Below are positions 40,591 to 49,915 of a DNA stretch of 64,000 bases, in pieces; positions within the stretch are counted from its first letter, which is position 1; every line of letters begins with the position of its first letter. The translations under genes were made by a program, and so were the position numbers. Source of the stretch: Bacillus sp. RO3 (lineage in GTDB: Bacteria > Bacillota > Bacilli > Bacillales > Bacillaceae_B); NCBI RefSeq assembly GCF_012911895.1, contig NZ_JAAXCV010000023.1:1-64000 (forward strand). Reading direction: 5' to 3'. The notes beneath the pieces are model-generated. The model ran no database searches. It worked only from the letters and a program-made list of their open reading frames with translations, and was not told the DNA's origin.

Positions 40591-40649
40591 CTAATGGGAA
40601 CGATTTTCCATTAGTATCATGGAGCCTGCCTTTTTGGTGGGCTGTTTTT
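40591..40649 (+). terminator. Expression platform of the GEMM-I riboswitch
   Basis: A 7-bp hairpin, CTAATGG/CCATTAG (40591-40614), precedes a terminator stem AGCCTGCC/GGTGGGCT (40623-40643, two wobble pairs) with TTTTT after it. The first hairpin or the aptamer's 3' strand may compete with the terminator. Whether ligand turns the gene on or off cannot be decided by eye. Confidence 0.75.
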
Positions 40650-40690
40650 GTCTAATCATTCGGTATGAATTTGTACTAAGGGTGAGGTAA

Positions 40691-40927
40691 TTGGAATTAT
40701 CAGATATCAAGAGGCAATTAAGAAGTTTTTGCAGAAGAAATCGGACGGCGCTGAAGAATACAGATATCGGCGAATTTACAGCCGAAGAGATCAGTGACAT
40801 TCTCATCGAACGTCTGGGCGTGGAAGAGACAAAAAGAATCCTTATTGATATTGAAATCATTAACCGCCGTAGAGGGGACACAGTCAAATATTTCTTGCTG
40901 ATTTTAGAAGGGTTAAAAGCAGCATGA
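40691..40927 (+). CDS. 78-residue protein under c-di-GMP riboswitch control
   Basis: TTG 40691 follows AAGGGTGAGG. The product is a small, helical, charged cytoplasmic protein (starts ELSDIKRQLRSFCRRNRTAL; contains TAEEISDILIERLGVEETKRIL and ends YFLLILEGLKAA). There is no signal peptide, no transmembrane segment and no domain I recognise. It is the only gene between the riboswitch and the next terminator, so it should be the riboswitch target. A role in motility, adhesion or biofilm switching is the usual expectation for GEMM-I targets, but the protein itself gives no clue. Confidence 0.8.
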   Translation: MELSDIKRQLRSFCRRNRTALKNTDIGEFTAEEISDILIERLGVEETKRILIDIEIINRRRGDTVKYFLLILEGLKAA

Positions 40928-40935
40928 GTCATAAT

Positions 40936-40972
40936 ACCGTATGTGGATCATCCCGCATTCGGTTTTTTTCTT
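40936..40972 (+). terminator. Terminator of the 78-residue gene
   Basis: ACCGTATGTGG/CCCGCATTCGGT stem, imperfect, followed by TTTTTTT. Confidence 0.78.
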
Positions 40973-41263
40973 TGCTTTTTTACATCATTCAAGGCTTTAA
41001 TATAAAGTATAGGTGGATGATGAGAAGAGCTGGGGTTCGGCCAGGATTCCTAGTCTTTCTTTTAGACCAGCAAGATTCAAATAAAGATAAAGCATAAAAA
41101 ATTCAAGGATTAGACACACACTGGTCCTTTTTATCTGTAATAATTCAATTACGGGTAAATAACTTACTTGTACTTAAAAGGTCTTAAGTTCTTCATACAC
41201 AATGGAGGAATCTTATTCTCACAGCATTAATGCGGCAAAGCACCATGAAAGGAGGAATGCACC
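40973..41263. other. Intergenic region before the CTG-start gene
   Basis: I see no gene or riboswitch here. A 21-codon frame (41202-41267) ends over the next gene's CTG but has no ribosome site. The only strong signal is AAAGGAGG at 41248-41255, eight bases before CTG 41264. Confidence 0.5.
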
Positions 41264-41878
41264 CTGACTGAGAAATGGTATTCCATCGGGTCTTTCACAT
41301 TCCCTGCTTCTTGGGGAGCCATCATCCTCTCCTTCATTCTGACTTTCCTTCTGTTGTATTTCTGGAAAAGGAAGGCAGGGGAGTGGTATTCAAACAGTAT
41401 TTTTACTTTTATCCTCGTTTGGAAGCTGAGTGTTGTGGTGGTGGACTTGCCAACGGTCATCAAGCATCCACTCACGATTCTGTATTTCAATGGGGGAGTG
41501 ATCGGCTATTGGCTGGGGTTGTCAGCTGTCCTCTTATACATTCTGATTAAAAGAGTCGATTCTCCTTTCACTGTCATCGCTTCATGGATGGTCACAGTCC
41601 TTTTTTATGAGTCGGTGTTGCACTTCCTCCATGAACATACCCTTTTCGCATGTATCGGACTGGTCCTTAACATTATGATCGTGTCCTATTTTCATAAAAA
41701 AGTGAAGGGTTCCAGTGGTGAAATCTGGGCCGTTCAGTTATTGGTTATGTTTACGTTGATCCAATTACTTCTCAATGCCTTCATCGATGGCTTCCAATTC
41801 AACACCACCACCTGGACGTATCTGGTCATGATGACCTTTCTTATTTTTCTACACGTGAGGAGGAAACAAAATGAATAA
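41264..41878 (+). CDS. Polytopic membrane protein with CTG start, redox-gene partner
   Basis: About 204 residues with six or seven hydrophobic helices. The N-terminus (TEKWYSIGSFTFPASWGAII) and VVDLPTVIKHPLTILYFNGGVIGYW loosely recall the prolipoprotein diacylglyceryl transferase fold, but the catalytic signature of Lgt is not present. The frame contains no ATG, GTG or TTG between its upstream stop (near 41246) and a TTG at 41354, which would cut the first helix. CTG 41264 stands exactly 8 bases after AAAGGAGG, so a CTG start is the best choice. It overlaps the next gene by 8 bases, so it likely works with that thioredoxin-like protein. Confidence 0.78.
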   Translation: MTEKWYSIGSFTFPASWGAIILSFILTFLLLYFWKRKAGEWYSNSIFTFILVWKLSVVVVDLPTVIKHPLTILYFNGGVIGYWLGLSAVLLYILIKRVDSPFTVIASWMVTVLFYESVLHFLHEHTLFACIGLVLNIMIVSYFHKKVKGSSGEIWAVQLLVMFTLIQLLLNAFIDGFQFNTTTWTYLVMMTFLIFLHVRRKQNE

Positions 41879-42452
41879 ACGGAATTTTGCCCTGGCCATC
41901 GTTGCTCTCCTGATCGGTATATTCTTGGTTAATCTGTTTCAGGATCAGCAGGAGAAGAAGGAGAGGGAAGAAGCTGCCCAATTAGCCAGTGAATCGATGG
42001 ATCTTTCCGATGCCAAACAAGGGCTCGCGAAAGGGGATAGAGCCCCTGATTTTGAATTAACCACTTTAGAAGGTGAGACGATTAAGCTTTCAGATTATCA
42101 GGGCAAAAAGGTGATCCTGAACTTCTGGGCTACCTGGTGCCCGCCATGTAAAGCTGAAATGCCCCATATGGAGAGCTATTATGAGGATTATGCAGAAGAA
42201 GAAAACGTAGAAATCCTTGCCGTCAACCTCACGTCCATGGACGATGGGAAAAAAGCTGTCCAGCAATTTGTCGATGGCTATGAGCTTACCTTTCCCATCC
42301 CAATGGATGAAGAAGGGAAAGTCGGTGACGAATACCGCGTGTTCACCATTCCCACCACCTACATGATCGACACAGGGGGCATCATCCAGCACAAAATCGT
42401 CGGGCCCATGAACGAAGAAATGATGAGTAAAATGGTCGAAGGAATGGAATGA
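41871..42452 (+). CDS. Membrane-anchored TlpA/ResA-like thiol-disulphide oxidoreductase
   Basis: The 193-residue protein has an N-terminal membrane anchor (about 7-22) and an extracytoplasmic thioredoxin fold. The active site is WCPPC (about 84-88) with a cis-proline region TIPTTYM (about 160-166). It likely reduces disulphides outside the membrane, for example in apocytochromes or other exported proteins. ResA has the similar CEPC pair; the CPPC here is closer to TlpA. The start overlaps the preceding membrane-protein gene, indicating coupled synthesis. A repeat copy (GAGGGACGGACCTT) follows at 42458-42471. Confidence 0.92.
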   Translation: MNKRNFALAIVALLIGIFLVNLFQDQQEKKEREEAAQLASESMDLSDAKQGLAKGDRAPDFELTTLEGETIKLSDYQGKKVILNFWATWCPPCKAEMPHMESYYEDYAEEENVEILAVNLTSMDDGKKAVQQFVDGYELTFPIPMDEEGKVGDEYRVFTIPTTYMIDTGGIIQHKIVGPMNEEMMSKMVEGME

Positions 42453-42542
42453 TGGAGAGGGACGGACCTTATATAACGTTTCATGGTATACTCTATGAGG
42501 TATATAAGAAATGTAACCAACATTGAAGGAGGAGATGTGTTC

Positions 42543-42926
42543 ATGTTCCATTACACGAAGGAAGTGACCATGAGTGTGAAAGAAGCGGTGGAAGCAGTCG
42601 AATCCAGTCTTAAAGACGAGAGCTTCGGGGTTCTGTGGAATCTTGATCTTGCCCGGAAGCTTCAGGATAAAGGGCTTGATTTCAACGAAGAGATCGTCGT
42701 ATTGGAAGTATGTAATCCACATGAAGCAAAAAAAGTACTGGAGGAGAGCATGCTCGTAAGCTACTTCCTACCTTGTAAAGTGACCGTATATACAGAAGAA
42801 GGGACAACCAAGATCGGTATGGCCAGGCCTGGTAAGCTGATTGAAATGGTGGATAACGATGAACTGAAGAAACTGGCATTGGATATAGAAAACCGCCTCA
42901 TCGGTTGTTTGGACAAAGTCCAATAA
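42543..42926 (+). CDS. DUF302 family protein
   Basis: The 127-residue product is one DUF302 domain: MFHYTKEVTMSVKEAVEAVE, then FGVLWNLDLARKLQDKGLDF, VLEVCNPHEAKKVLEES and the C-terminal VDNDELKKLALDIENRL. DUF302 is a small alpha/beta fold of unknown function, sometimes linked with copper or redox stress. The cysteine in the EVCNP motif is typical of the family. ATG 42543 follows AAGGAGGAG; an in-frame GTG two codons earlier is an alternative. It is probably transcribed alone. Confidence 0.88.
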   Translation: MFHYTKEVTMSVKEAVEAVESSLKDESFGVLWNLDLARKLQDKGLDFNEEIVVLEVCNPHEAKKVLEESMLVSYFLPCKVTVYTEEGTTKIGMARPGKLIEMVDNDELKKLALDIENRLIGCLDKVQ

Positions 42927-43046
42927 AAGTCAAAGTCACCTGTTGGGAAGCAGGTGGCTATTTTTATTTCACGCTCCCTCCTACTCCTCACAATCTTCTG
43001 AATATGATACACTTTTTAAAATACATAGATTCAGGAAGGATGAAGA

Positions 43047-44189
43047 ATGATGAAATTCACCACCAAGGTCGTACATAGCGAGCTGAAAGGTACTGAGGAA
43101 ATCCGCAGTAAGGCGACACCGATCTATCAGACGTCTGCTTTTTCTTTTGCCTCTTTAGAGGAGCTGGAGGGTTTTTATGAGGGGAAGTCCCCTTATCTTT
43201 ACACGAGAACGGGAAACCCGAACACAGACGAGCTTGGTAAGATGATAGCGGACCTTGAGGAGGCTCCTGCAGGGGTTGCAACCTCTTCCGGGTTATCAGC
43301 CATCCTTGTCGGAATCCTCGCTGTTGTGAAAGCAGGCGATCATATCATAGCGGCTGAAGATTTATACGGCGGCACATTCCATATGCTAAAAGAAGAACTC
43401 ACGTCGTTTGGGATCTCCACTTCTTTCGTTGATTTCACACGTGTAGAAGAAATCGAAGGTGCCATTACCCCCCAAACCAGGCTTCTATACAGTGAGACGG
43501 TCACAAATCCGTTCATGAGGGTGGAAGATATTCCGAAAATGGTGGAATTGGCTGAAAAACATCAGTTATTCACCATGATCGACAATACCTTTGCCACACC
43601 GTTTCTCCGTCAGCCTTTTCTCGAAGGGGTGGACCTGGTTGCTCACAGTGCCACGAAATATATCGGTGGGCACAGTGATATCACAGCTGGAGTCGTAGTC
43701 GGAAAAGAAGAGCTTGTGCAAAAGGCGAGAGAAAAAGTCGTGAACATGGGCTCAAACCTCAGTCCATTTGAAGCATGGCTGACATGTCGTGGTGCGAAGA
43801 CACTCGCCCTTCGGATGGGAACCCAGGCACGGAACGGAGGAGTCCTGGCAGCACACCTACGCTCGAATGAGCACGTGAAGGAAGTCTATTATCCAACAGA
43901 TTTATCCAATAAAGGGAATGGTGCCATCGTCACGATCGAACTGGCAGATACATGCGATATCAGCACCTTCTTTAAATCCCTGGGGTGGATCAAAATCATC
44001 CCGTCCTTAGCGGGGGTGGAAACGACGGTTTCTTATCCATTGGGAACGTCCCATCGTGCCCTCCCGAAAGAAGCCCAGGAAAAACTGGGAATCAACACAC
44101 ATGTCGTCCGCATATCGTTAGGTATCGAGGATGAAGGGGACATCGTCTCTCAATTCAACGAAGCCATCGACGCATCTGTAAAAAAGTAA
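43047..44189 (+). CDS. PLP-dependent trans-sulphuration family enzyme
   Basis: A 380-residue Cys/Met-metabolism enzyme. PLP is held by the lysine in HSATKYIGGHSD (about 205-216), with YLYTRTGNPNTDELG and SSGLSAI as cofactor and substrate loops and [12 protein letters not shown] carrying the PLP aspartate. The family includes cystathionine gamma-lyase/synthase, methionine gamma-lyase and homocysteine desulphhydrase; the sequence does not let me choose. No S-box precedes it, in contrast to the next operon, so it is regulated differently and may act in sulphur-amino-acid breakdown or reverse trans-sulphuration. Confidence 0.88.
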   Translation: MMKFTTKVVHSELKGTEEIRSKATPIYQTSAFSFASLEELEGFYEGKSPYLYTRTGNPNTDELGKMIADLEEAPAGVATSSGLSAILVGILAVVKAGDHIIAAEDLYGGTFHMLKEELTSFGISTSFVDFTRVEEIEGAITPQTRLLYSETVTNPFMRVEDIPKMVELAEKHQLFTMIDNTFATPFLRQPFLEGVDLVAHSATKYIGGHSDITAGVVVGKEELVQKAREKVVNMGSNLSPFEAWLTCRGAKTLALRMGTQARNGGVLAAHLRSNEHVKEVYYPTDLSNKGNGAIVTIELADTCDISTFFKSLGWIKIIPSLAGVETTVSYPLGTSHRALPKEAQEKLGINTHVVRISLGIEDEGDIVSQFNEAIDASVKK

Positions 44190-44215
44190 ATAATTAAAAA
44201 ATTCAAAAAATACTC

Positions 44216-44245
44216 TTGACGTCAAGTGTCGCTACCCGTTATAAT
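44216..44245 (+). promoter_or_regulatory. Sigma-A promoter of the S-box leader
   Basis: TTGACG (44216-44221), an 18-base spacer, TATAAT (44240-44245), about 40 bases ahead of the aptamer. Confidence 0.85.
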
Positions 44246-44284
44246 TCATCTCAACGCAACAATTTTCACATTGACAACTATATG

Positions 44285-44403
44285 CTCTTATCCAGAGAGG
44301 TGGAGGGACTAGGCCCGATGAAACCCGGCAACCTTCATGTACGCTGTCATAGCTGCATGAAAAGGTGCTAATTCCTGCAGGCGATCTGCCTGAAAGATAA
44401 GAG
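44285..44403 (+). ncRNA. SAM-I (S-box) riboswitch aptamer
   Basis: P1 is formed by CTCTTATC (44285) and GATAAGAG (44396). Inside are AGAGAGGTGGAGGGACT, GGCCCGATGAAACCCGGCAA, a P3 arm and the AAGGTGCTAATTCCTGCAG P4 region, all S-box signatures. When SAM is abundant, P1 is stabilised and the terminator at 44423-44450 forms, shutting off methionine synthesis. Confidence 0.97.
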
Positions 44404-44422
44404 GAGGACCCTATTCAATTAG

Positions 44423-44450
44423 ACCCTCTTCTTAGGAAGAGGGTTTTTTA
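44423..44450 (+). terminator. S-box terminator
   Basis: ACCCTCTTC/GAAGAGGGT stem with a TTAG loop, then TTTTTT. The 5' arm can pair with the 3' strand of P1 in the SAM-free state. About 290 bases without other visible features separate it from metY. Confidence 0.92.
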
Positions 44451-44746
44451 TTTTATCCTCTTCTACTTCCTTACTCATGGCAGAACTTGGTTCAAAGCTA
44501 GCGGGTGTCAGACAATGGAATTCACTGGAATGTTAACTGAAGAAATTGGGGTGGTTTTGAATAGTTAATGAACCGAATGTTTAACAGAGATCATCTTGAT
44601 TTTAGCAGACAATTATTTACGGGAATTCAGAAGACAACCAAGTACACAACTTCGACAGCCATAAATCTTTAAACATCCATCAGGCGAACGACCACCCGTC
44701 AAACCGGCAACACCCAACCCAAACTATCACTCAGGAGGAATTCACA

Positions 44747-46042
44747 ATGACCAAATCATTCGATTTCGACACTTTGCTTCTTCACGGAGGCCAGGAGCCT
44801 GATCCATCAACAGGTTCAAGAGCCGTACCCATCTATCAGACGACTTCCTATGTTTTCGACAGCAGTGATCATGCAGCAAAATTATTTGCCCTCGAGGAAC
44901 CGGGGAATATTTATACCCGGATCATGAATCCGACAGTCGATGTATTGGAGAAGCGCCTTGCCCTTTTAGAAGGGGGGATCGGGGCACTTGGTGTTTCATC
45001 GGGGATGGCAGCCATTTCTCTATCGATCCTGAATATCGCCGGCGCTGGAGACGAAATCGTTGCAGCCACCAATCTTTATGGGGGAACGTATAACTTATTC
45101 TCTACGACTCTTCCGAAATACGGGATCAAGGTACATTTCGTAGATCCGACGGACCCGGAAAATTTCCGTCAAGCGATCACACCGAAGACGAAGGCCGTTT
45201 TCGCGGAAACCATCGGCAACCCAAGTCTGCATGTCCTGGATATCGAGGCGGTGGCAAAAGTGGCCCATGACCACCATCTCCCACTGATCATCGATAATAC
45301 CTTTGCCACACCATATCTTTGCAAGCCCATCGAATGGGGGGCGGATATCGTCATCCATTCTGCTACAAAGTGGATCGGCGGGCACGGAACGGCCATCGGG
45401 GGAGTGGTGATCGACGGCGGGAAGTTCGATTGGAATCATGAGAAGTTCCCGGGCTTCACGGAAGAGGACCCGAGCTATAACGGACTTCGCTACGCCAGGG
45501 ATGTAGGAGCGGCAGCCTTCATTACGAAGCTGAGAGTCCAGCTCCTTCGTGACCTGGGGGCGTGCTTAAGTCCCCAAAATGCGTTCTTATTACTGCAGGG
45601 ATTGGAGACGCTGCATCTTCGGATCGAGCGTCATACAGAGAACGCCCTGAAGATTGCAGAGCACTTGAATCAGCATAAAGGGGTTGCCTGGGTATCCTAT
45701 CCAGGTTTACCTCAACATCCGTCTCATTCACTTGCTCAAAAATACTTAAAAAATGGAGCCGGCTCCATCGTCGTCTTCGGAATTAAAGGTGGAAGGGATT
45801 CAGGACGGAAAGTCGTCGATCATATTTCCCTCTGGTCTCACGTTGCCAACGTCGGGGACGCGAAATCACTCATCATCCATCCAGCTTCTACGACCCACCA
45901 GCAATTAAACGACGAGGAAATCCGGGCGACGGGTGTAACCGAGGATCTGGTGAGACTGTCTGTAGGATTGGAGTCTGTGAAGGACCTGATCGAGGATTTG
46001 GATCATAGCATTGAAGTTGCGTTGGAAACATCACGGGTGTAA
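44747..46042 (+). CDS. metY: O-acetylhomoserine sulfhydrylase
   Basis: MetY joins sulphide to O-acetylhomoserine to make homocysteine in the cytoplasm, bypassing cystathionine. The 431-residue length separates it from the shorter gamma-lyases. Motifs include [42 protein letters not shown] and the PLP lysine in [16 protein letters not shown]. The long insert with [16 protein letters not shown] is typical of MetY. The S-box leader upstream supports a methionine role. metX follows after about 200 bases. Confidence 0.95.
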   Translation: MTKSFDFDTLLLHGGQEPDPSTGSRAVPIYQTTSYVFDSSDHAAKLFALEEPGNIYTRIMNPTVDVLEKRLALLEGGIGALGVSSGMAAISLSILNIAGAGDEIVAATNLYGGTYNLFSTTLPKYGIKVHFVDPTDPENFRQAITPKTKAVFAETIGNPSLHVLDIEAVAKVAHDHHLPLIIDNTFATPYLCKPIEWGADIVIHSATKWIGGHGTAIGGVVIDGGKFDWNHEKFPGFTEEDPSYNGLRYARDVGAAAFITKLRVQLLRDLGACLSPQNAFLLLQGLETLHLRIERHTENALKIAEHLNQHKGVAWVSYPGLPQHPSHSLAQKYLKNGAGSIVVFGIKGGRDSGRKVVDHISLWSHVANVGDAKSLIIHPASTTHQQLNDEEIRATGVTEDLVRLSVGLESVKDLIEDLDHSIEVALETSRV

Positions 46043-46248
46043 TGGTATCTGTAGGATTACACCGTGGGAATGTGGAGTTTGGATACCATTGATAAGCTAT
46101 CCCGGGGCTGTGAAGGGAGACCAGTGAACCAGTGGCCCTTCAATGAAATCTTAACGGCCATCTTTAAGAACAAGACAGAAATCAATATGCTACTCATACG
46201 GGGGAATCTTGATCCCCCCCACAACACCAAATAAAAGGAGGTGGAGGA

Positions 46249-47328
46249 GTGGAGAAGCCGCACACATATGAAGTGAACTCCATTACCATCCCATCCCTCA
46301 CATTAGAGTCAGGCGTCACCTTGAGTAATGTAGAACTGTCATATGAGCGAACAGGTAATCACGAAGGTCCTTCCATCCTGGTGTGTCATGCCCTGACCGG
46401 AAACCACATCGTCAAAGGGACGACGGAAGACCGTGGATGGTGGGATGGATTGATTGGTCCCGGTTCTCCAATCGATACAGAAAAGTACCATGTAATTGCC
46501 TTCAATGTACTGGGGGGATGTGAGGGAAGCACAGGACCGGCGTCGACTAATCCTGATACGGGTGAACGGTACGGTCCATCCTTTCCTGCCATCACCATAA
46601 GGGACATGGTCCATGCCCAATATGAAGCACTACAGCTGCTTTCCGTGGAGCATCTTGAAGCGGTTATCGGAGGTTCCCTGGGGGGAATGCAGGCACTTGA
46701 ATGGGGGGCTCTTTACCCGGAGTACATCAAGAAGGTATTTGCCCTCGCTGTCACCCCTGCCTTGAATGACTACGGTCTTGCATTTAATCATATCGGTATC
46801 ACGGCAATTCAGGAGGACCCTGCCTTCCAAGGGGGGGACTATCCGCCTGGGGCCCTCTTGAAAGGATTGGAGATTGCCAGAATGGTAGGTATGGTCACAT
46901 ACCGGACCCAGAAACTGTTCAATCAGCGTTTTCAGCGCAGAGGGAAGAAAGGGCGGTATCATGTAGAGAGTTACCTTGATTATCAAGGGGAGAAGTTAGG
47001 GAAGCGTTTTGATCCGAACAGCTACCTTACCCTGTTAAAAGCCATGAACTCCCATGATATCGGGAGGGAACGAGGAGGTACAGAGGAGGCAGCCAAACAT
47101 TATCCATGTGAGCTGATAACGATCAGTTATGAGGGGGATTCGATTTATTCCCCTCAGGATCAAAAGGAATTTACAGAACTTGTATCAAAGGGTAACCATT
47201 ATTTCATCTCCACCAGTTTCGGGCATGATGGTTTCCTGGTCGAATTTGAAAAGTGGGGACCTATCATTGCATCCCATCTGCAAAATCAAAATCATCATGT
47301 CCCCAGGGTTTTTACAAGTATAAAATAG
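46249..47328 (+). CDS. metX: Homoserine O-acetyltransferase
   Basis: MetX acetylates homoserine with acetyl-CoA, giving MetY its substrate. The 359-residue alpha/beta-hydrolase has VCHALTGNHIVKG (oxyanion area), NVLGGCEGSTGPASTNPDTG, the nucleophile in GGSLGGMQALEWG (Ser about 145), a late aspartate in SYEGDSIYSPQ and the histidine in FGHDGFLVE. GTG 46249 follows AAAGGAGG with 7-base spacing. Together metY and metX form a direct-sulphhydrylation methionine operon, presumably read through from the S-box promoter. Confidence 0.95.
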   Translation: MEKPHTYEVNSITIPSLTLESGVTLSNVELSYERTGNHEGPSILVCHALTGNHIVKGTTEDRGWWDGLIGPGSPIDTEKYHVIAFNVLGGCEGSTGPASTNPDTGERYGPSFPAITIRDMVHAQYEALQLLSVEHLEAVIGGSLGGMQALEWGALYPEYIKKVFALAVTPALNDYGLAFNHIGITAIQEDPAFQGGDYPPGALLKGLEIARMVGMVTYRTQKLFNQRFQRRGKKGRYHVESYLDYQGEKLGKRFDPNSYLTLLKAMNSHDIGRERGGTEEAAKHYPCELITISYEGDSIYSPQDQKEFTELVSKGNHYFISTSFGHDGFLVEFEKWGPIIASHLQNQNHHVPRVFTSIK

Positions 47329-47376
47329 AAATCCCTTTATCATAACTCGTCCCCCTCCGGCATATAGTTAGATAAG

Positions 47377-47425
47377 CAAAGACATCGCACCGCCTAAAGC
47401 GCGTTTTTGTGTGGTGTCTTTTTCG
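47377..47425 (+). terminator. Terminator of metX
   Basis: AGACATCGCACC and GGTGTCT arms enclose a GCGC-containing inner stem, followed by TTTTTC. Confidence 0.7.
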
Positions 47426-47520
47426 TTGGATAAGACCGTTTACCGTGAGGCTGAAGCAGCCTGCAGCGCTCACGCTACACCTTATCTGTACCATAGATAA
47501 AACATGCTGGAGGGGAATAT

Positions 47521-48978
47521 ATGGAGTGGACGGGCAGGAAGCTCATCATCACAATCATCATTAGTATGCTGATCGGGGCCGGTGGGATGTACGGCGGCTT
47601 GGAGTGGAAAGACAAGTCAGGGGACGAGCTTGCTCAGTTTGACGGCAAAGGTGAACTAAATGACAAGCTTCACAAGGTGGAGGTTGCGTATGACCTGATC
47701 AGTGACAAGTTCTTTCAGGATGTGGACAAGGGGCAGCTGGTTGAAGGTGCCATTCAGGGAATGCTGAAGACCCTCGATGACCCTTATTCGGTTTACATGA
47801 ATGCTGAAACCGCCTCTCAATTCAATGACGCACTGGATTCCTCTTTTGAAGGAATCGGAGCCGAAGTGACGATAATGGACGGAAAGCTGATCATTGTCGC
47901 CCCATTTAAGAATTCACCTGCGGAAGAAGCAGGACTGAAACCGAATGACCGGATCATCAAAGTTGATGGTAACAGCATTGAAGGTCTTGACCTGTACGAA
48001 GCTACTCTTAAAATCAGAGGAAAGAAAGGCACTAACGTTAAGCTGGAAATAACGAGAGAAGGGCTGACCAAGCCGATAGAGGTATCCGTGAAACGGGATG
48101 AAATCCCTGTTGAGACGGTCATCTCGGATGTGAAAGAAGTGAAAGGAAAGAAGACAGGGTATATCCAGGTCACGACGTTCTCAGAGAATACAGCCATGGA
48201 TTTTAAAAAGCAGTTAGAGGATCTTGAAAAGAAAAAGGTAGAGGGCCTGATCCTTGATGTGCGAGGGAATCCAGGCGGTCTTCTTTCAAGTGTGGAGGAC
48301 ATTCTGAAAGAGTTCGTCACGGAGAAAAAGCCTTATGTGCAAATTCAGGAACGGAGCGGGGAAGTCATGAAGTCCTTCTCTAACGGCAAAGAAAGAAAAG
48401 CGTACCCTGTAGTGGTGTTGATAGATGAAGGGAGTGCCTCGGCCTCTGAAATCCTTGCAGGTGCCTTGAAAGAGGCGGAAGGATATCCTCTCATCGGTAC
48501 AAAGAGCTTTGGTAAAGGGACGGTCCAGCAGGCCGTGCCAATGGGGGATGGCAGCAATATCAAGCTGACGATGTTTAAGTGGCTGACCCCGAACGGAAAT
48601 TGGATTCACAAAAGGGGCATCAAACCGGATATCCCTGTCAGGCAGCCATCTTATTTCTATGCCCATCCACTGCAAGTGGAAAAACCCCTTCAAGAGGGAA
48701 TGAACAATGAACAAATTCAAAACGCCCAGGAAATGCTACAGGGACTCGGCTTCAGGATAGACCGGACAGATGGATATTTCAGTAAGGAAACGGAAAGGGC
48801 TGTAAAGGATTTCCAAAGTCAGGAAAGCATCGATGTGACGGGAATCATTGATACGTTGACAGGGGAGCGATTACAGGAAGAGATCTTAGAAGCCGTTCAG
48901 AACGAGAATAATGACTTGCAGCTTCAGGCAGCTTTGGAATATATCGAACGGACAGCCAATCATGCAGAGAGAGAATAA
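47521..48978 (+). CDS. ctpB: S41-family carboxy-terminal processing peptidase
   Basis: CtpB-type serine proteases cut signalling or membrane proteins at the outer face of the membrane; in B. subtilis CtpB helps fire sigma-K activation during sporulation. The 485-residue product has an N-terminal anchor (about 7-27), a PDZ domain (about 95-185, PAEEAGLKPNDRIIKVDG), the S41 core with catalytic Ser in DEGSASASE and Lys in TKSFGKGTVQQ, and a C-terminal peptidoglycan-binding repeat (NAQEMLQGLGFRIDRTDG). This is the B. subtilis ctpB layout, and synteny with minJ and ftsX supports it. Confidence 0.92.
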   Translation: MEWTGRKLIITIIISMLIGAGGMYGGLEWKDKSGDELAQFDGKGELNDKLHKVEVAYDLISDKFFQDVDKGQLVEGAIQGMLKTLDDPYSVYMNAETASQFNDALDSSFEGIGAEVTIMDGKLIIVAPFKNSPAEEAGLKPNDRIIKVDGNSIEGLDLYEATLKIRGKKGTNVKLEITREGLTKPIEVSVKRDEIPVETVISDVKEVKGKKTGYIQVTTFSENTAMDFKKQLEDLEKKKVEGLILDVRGNPGGLLSSVEDILKEFVTEKKPYVQIQERSGEVMKSFSNGKERKAYPVVVLIDEGSASASEILAGALKEAEGYPLIGTKSFGKGTVQQAVPMGDGSNIKLTMFKWLTPNGNWIHKRGIKPDIPVRQPSYFYAHPLQVEKPLQEGMNNEQIQNAQEMLQGLGFRIDRTDGYFSKETERAVKDFQSQESIDVTGIIDTLTGERLQEEILEAVQNENNDLQLQAALEYIERTANHAERE

Positions 48979-48984
48979 CTGTAG

Positions 48985-49022
48985 AAAAAGAAAGATTCGA
49001 ACCTTGGATCTTTCTTTTTTAT
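48985..49022 (+). terminator. Terminator of ctpB
   Basis: AAGAAAGATTC and GATCTTTCTT arms followed by TTTTT. Confidence 0.78.
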
Positions 49023-49221
49023 CTGAAAAATGAAAAAAAGAGGAAAATGGTGATGTGTGTAGAATTATATAACTTAATCGCCGCACAATCATCCTAAATA
49101 CCTATGTTGGTTTTGAAAGGGGGAGGATAGTCTGATAGAAACGAATATATAGTCCTGCTCCTGAATATAGTAGATTCATATATTTCATAATGAGTATTCA
49201 TATTTAGTGAGGTGAGGAATA

Positions 49222-49884
49222 GTGATCGAACAGAATAAGGTGAAAGAGAATGCTGTTGTCTTCGATCATCACGAGGTGGGAAATCATTTACAAAAGGTGA
49301 ATATGAAGAGGATAATGGATGTTTCTATCAGTTTCATTTCCATTATTTTATTAAGCCCTGTATTTCTCATCATAACCCTGCTCATTCTCATCTTTGACGG
49401 TGGTCCCGTGCTGTTTACCCAAACCCGGTCAGGACTTCACCACAAACCATTCACCATTTACAAGTTCAGAACGATGAGGGAATCCAGTGAAGTGATATAC
49501 AAGTGGAAGGAAAAAGTCCCAGATGACTTTGTGTTTAAAGGCCACATGAACCCGAACATCACCCCCTTGGGAAAGATACTCCGCAAAACCAGTTTGGATG
49601 AACTTCCTCAATTATTTAATGTGCTGGTAGGGAATATGAGTGTAGTAGGCCCGAGACCGGAAGTGCCTCAGATCACTCAATATTATGACGACCATCAAGA
49701 GCAGCGTTTATGTGTGAAACCTGGGATGACTGGATATGCACAAGTAAATGGCCGTTCGGATATGGACCACGCCCAGAAAATACACTATGATTTACATTAT
49801 GTTTACAATCAATCTCTTCGATTGGACTTCAAGATCCTTTTCAAGACATTGATCACTGTTTTGCGGGCTAGGGGTTCTTATTAG
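49222..49884 (+). CDS. Priming glycosyl-1-phosphate transferase
   Basis: The enzyme transfers the first sugar phosphate to undecaprenyl phosphate to start exopolysaccharide units, like EpsL/WcaJ. The 220-residue protein has one N-terminal hydrophobic span (about 33-58, ISFISIILLSPVFLIITLLIL), then the catalytic domain with GPVLFTQTRSG, FTIYKFRTM, RKTSLDELPQLFNVL and MSVVGPRPEVPQ. The GTG at 49222 follows GAGGTGAGG. It opens an eight-gene cluster running to 57674 on the same strand. The sugar donor cannot be read from sequence. Confidence 0.93.
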   Translation: MIEQNKVKENAVVFDHHEVGNHLQKVNMKRIMDVSISFISIILLSPVFLIITLLILIFDGGPVLFTQTRSGLHHKPFTIYKFRTMRESSEVIYKWKEKVPDDFVFKGHMNPNITPLGKILRKTSLDELPQLFNVLVGNMSVVGPRPEVPQITQYYDDHQEQRLCVKPGMTGYAQVNGRSDMDHAQKIHYDLHYVYNQSLRLDFKILFKTLITVLRARGSY

Positions 49885-49915
49885 AGAACAAAGGGAGGTT
49901 GAAAGGAGTGTAGGA

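Noticed and set aside
41202-41267. 21-codon frame ending over the CTG start
   Set aside because: No ribosome site before its ATG; the AAAGGAGG inside it serves the next gene.
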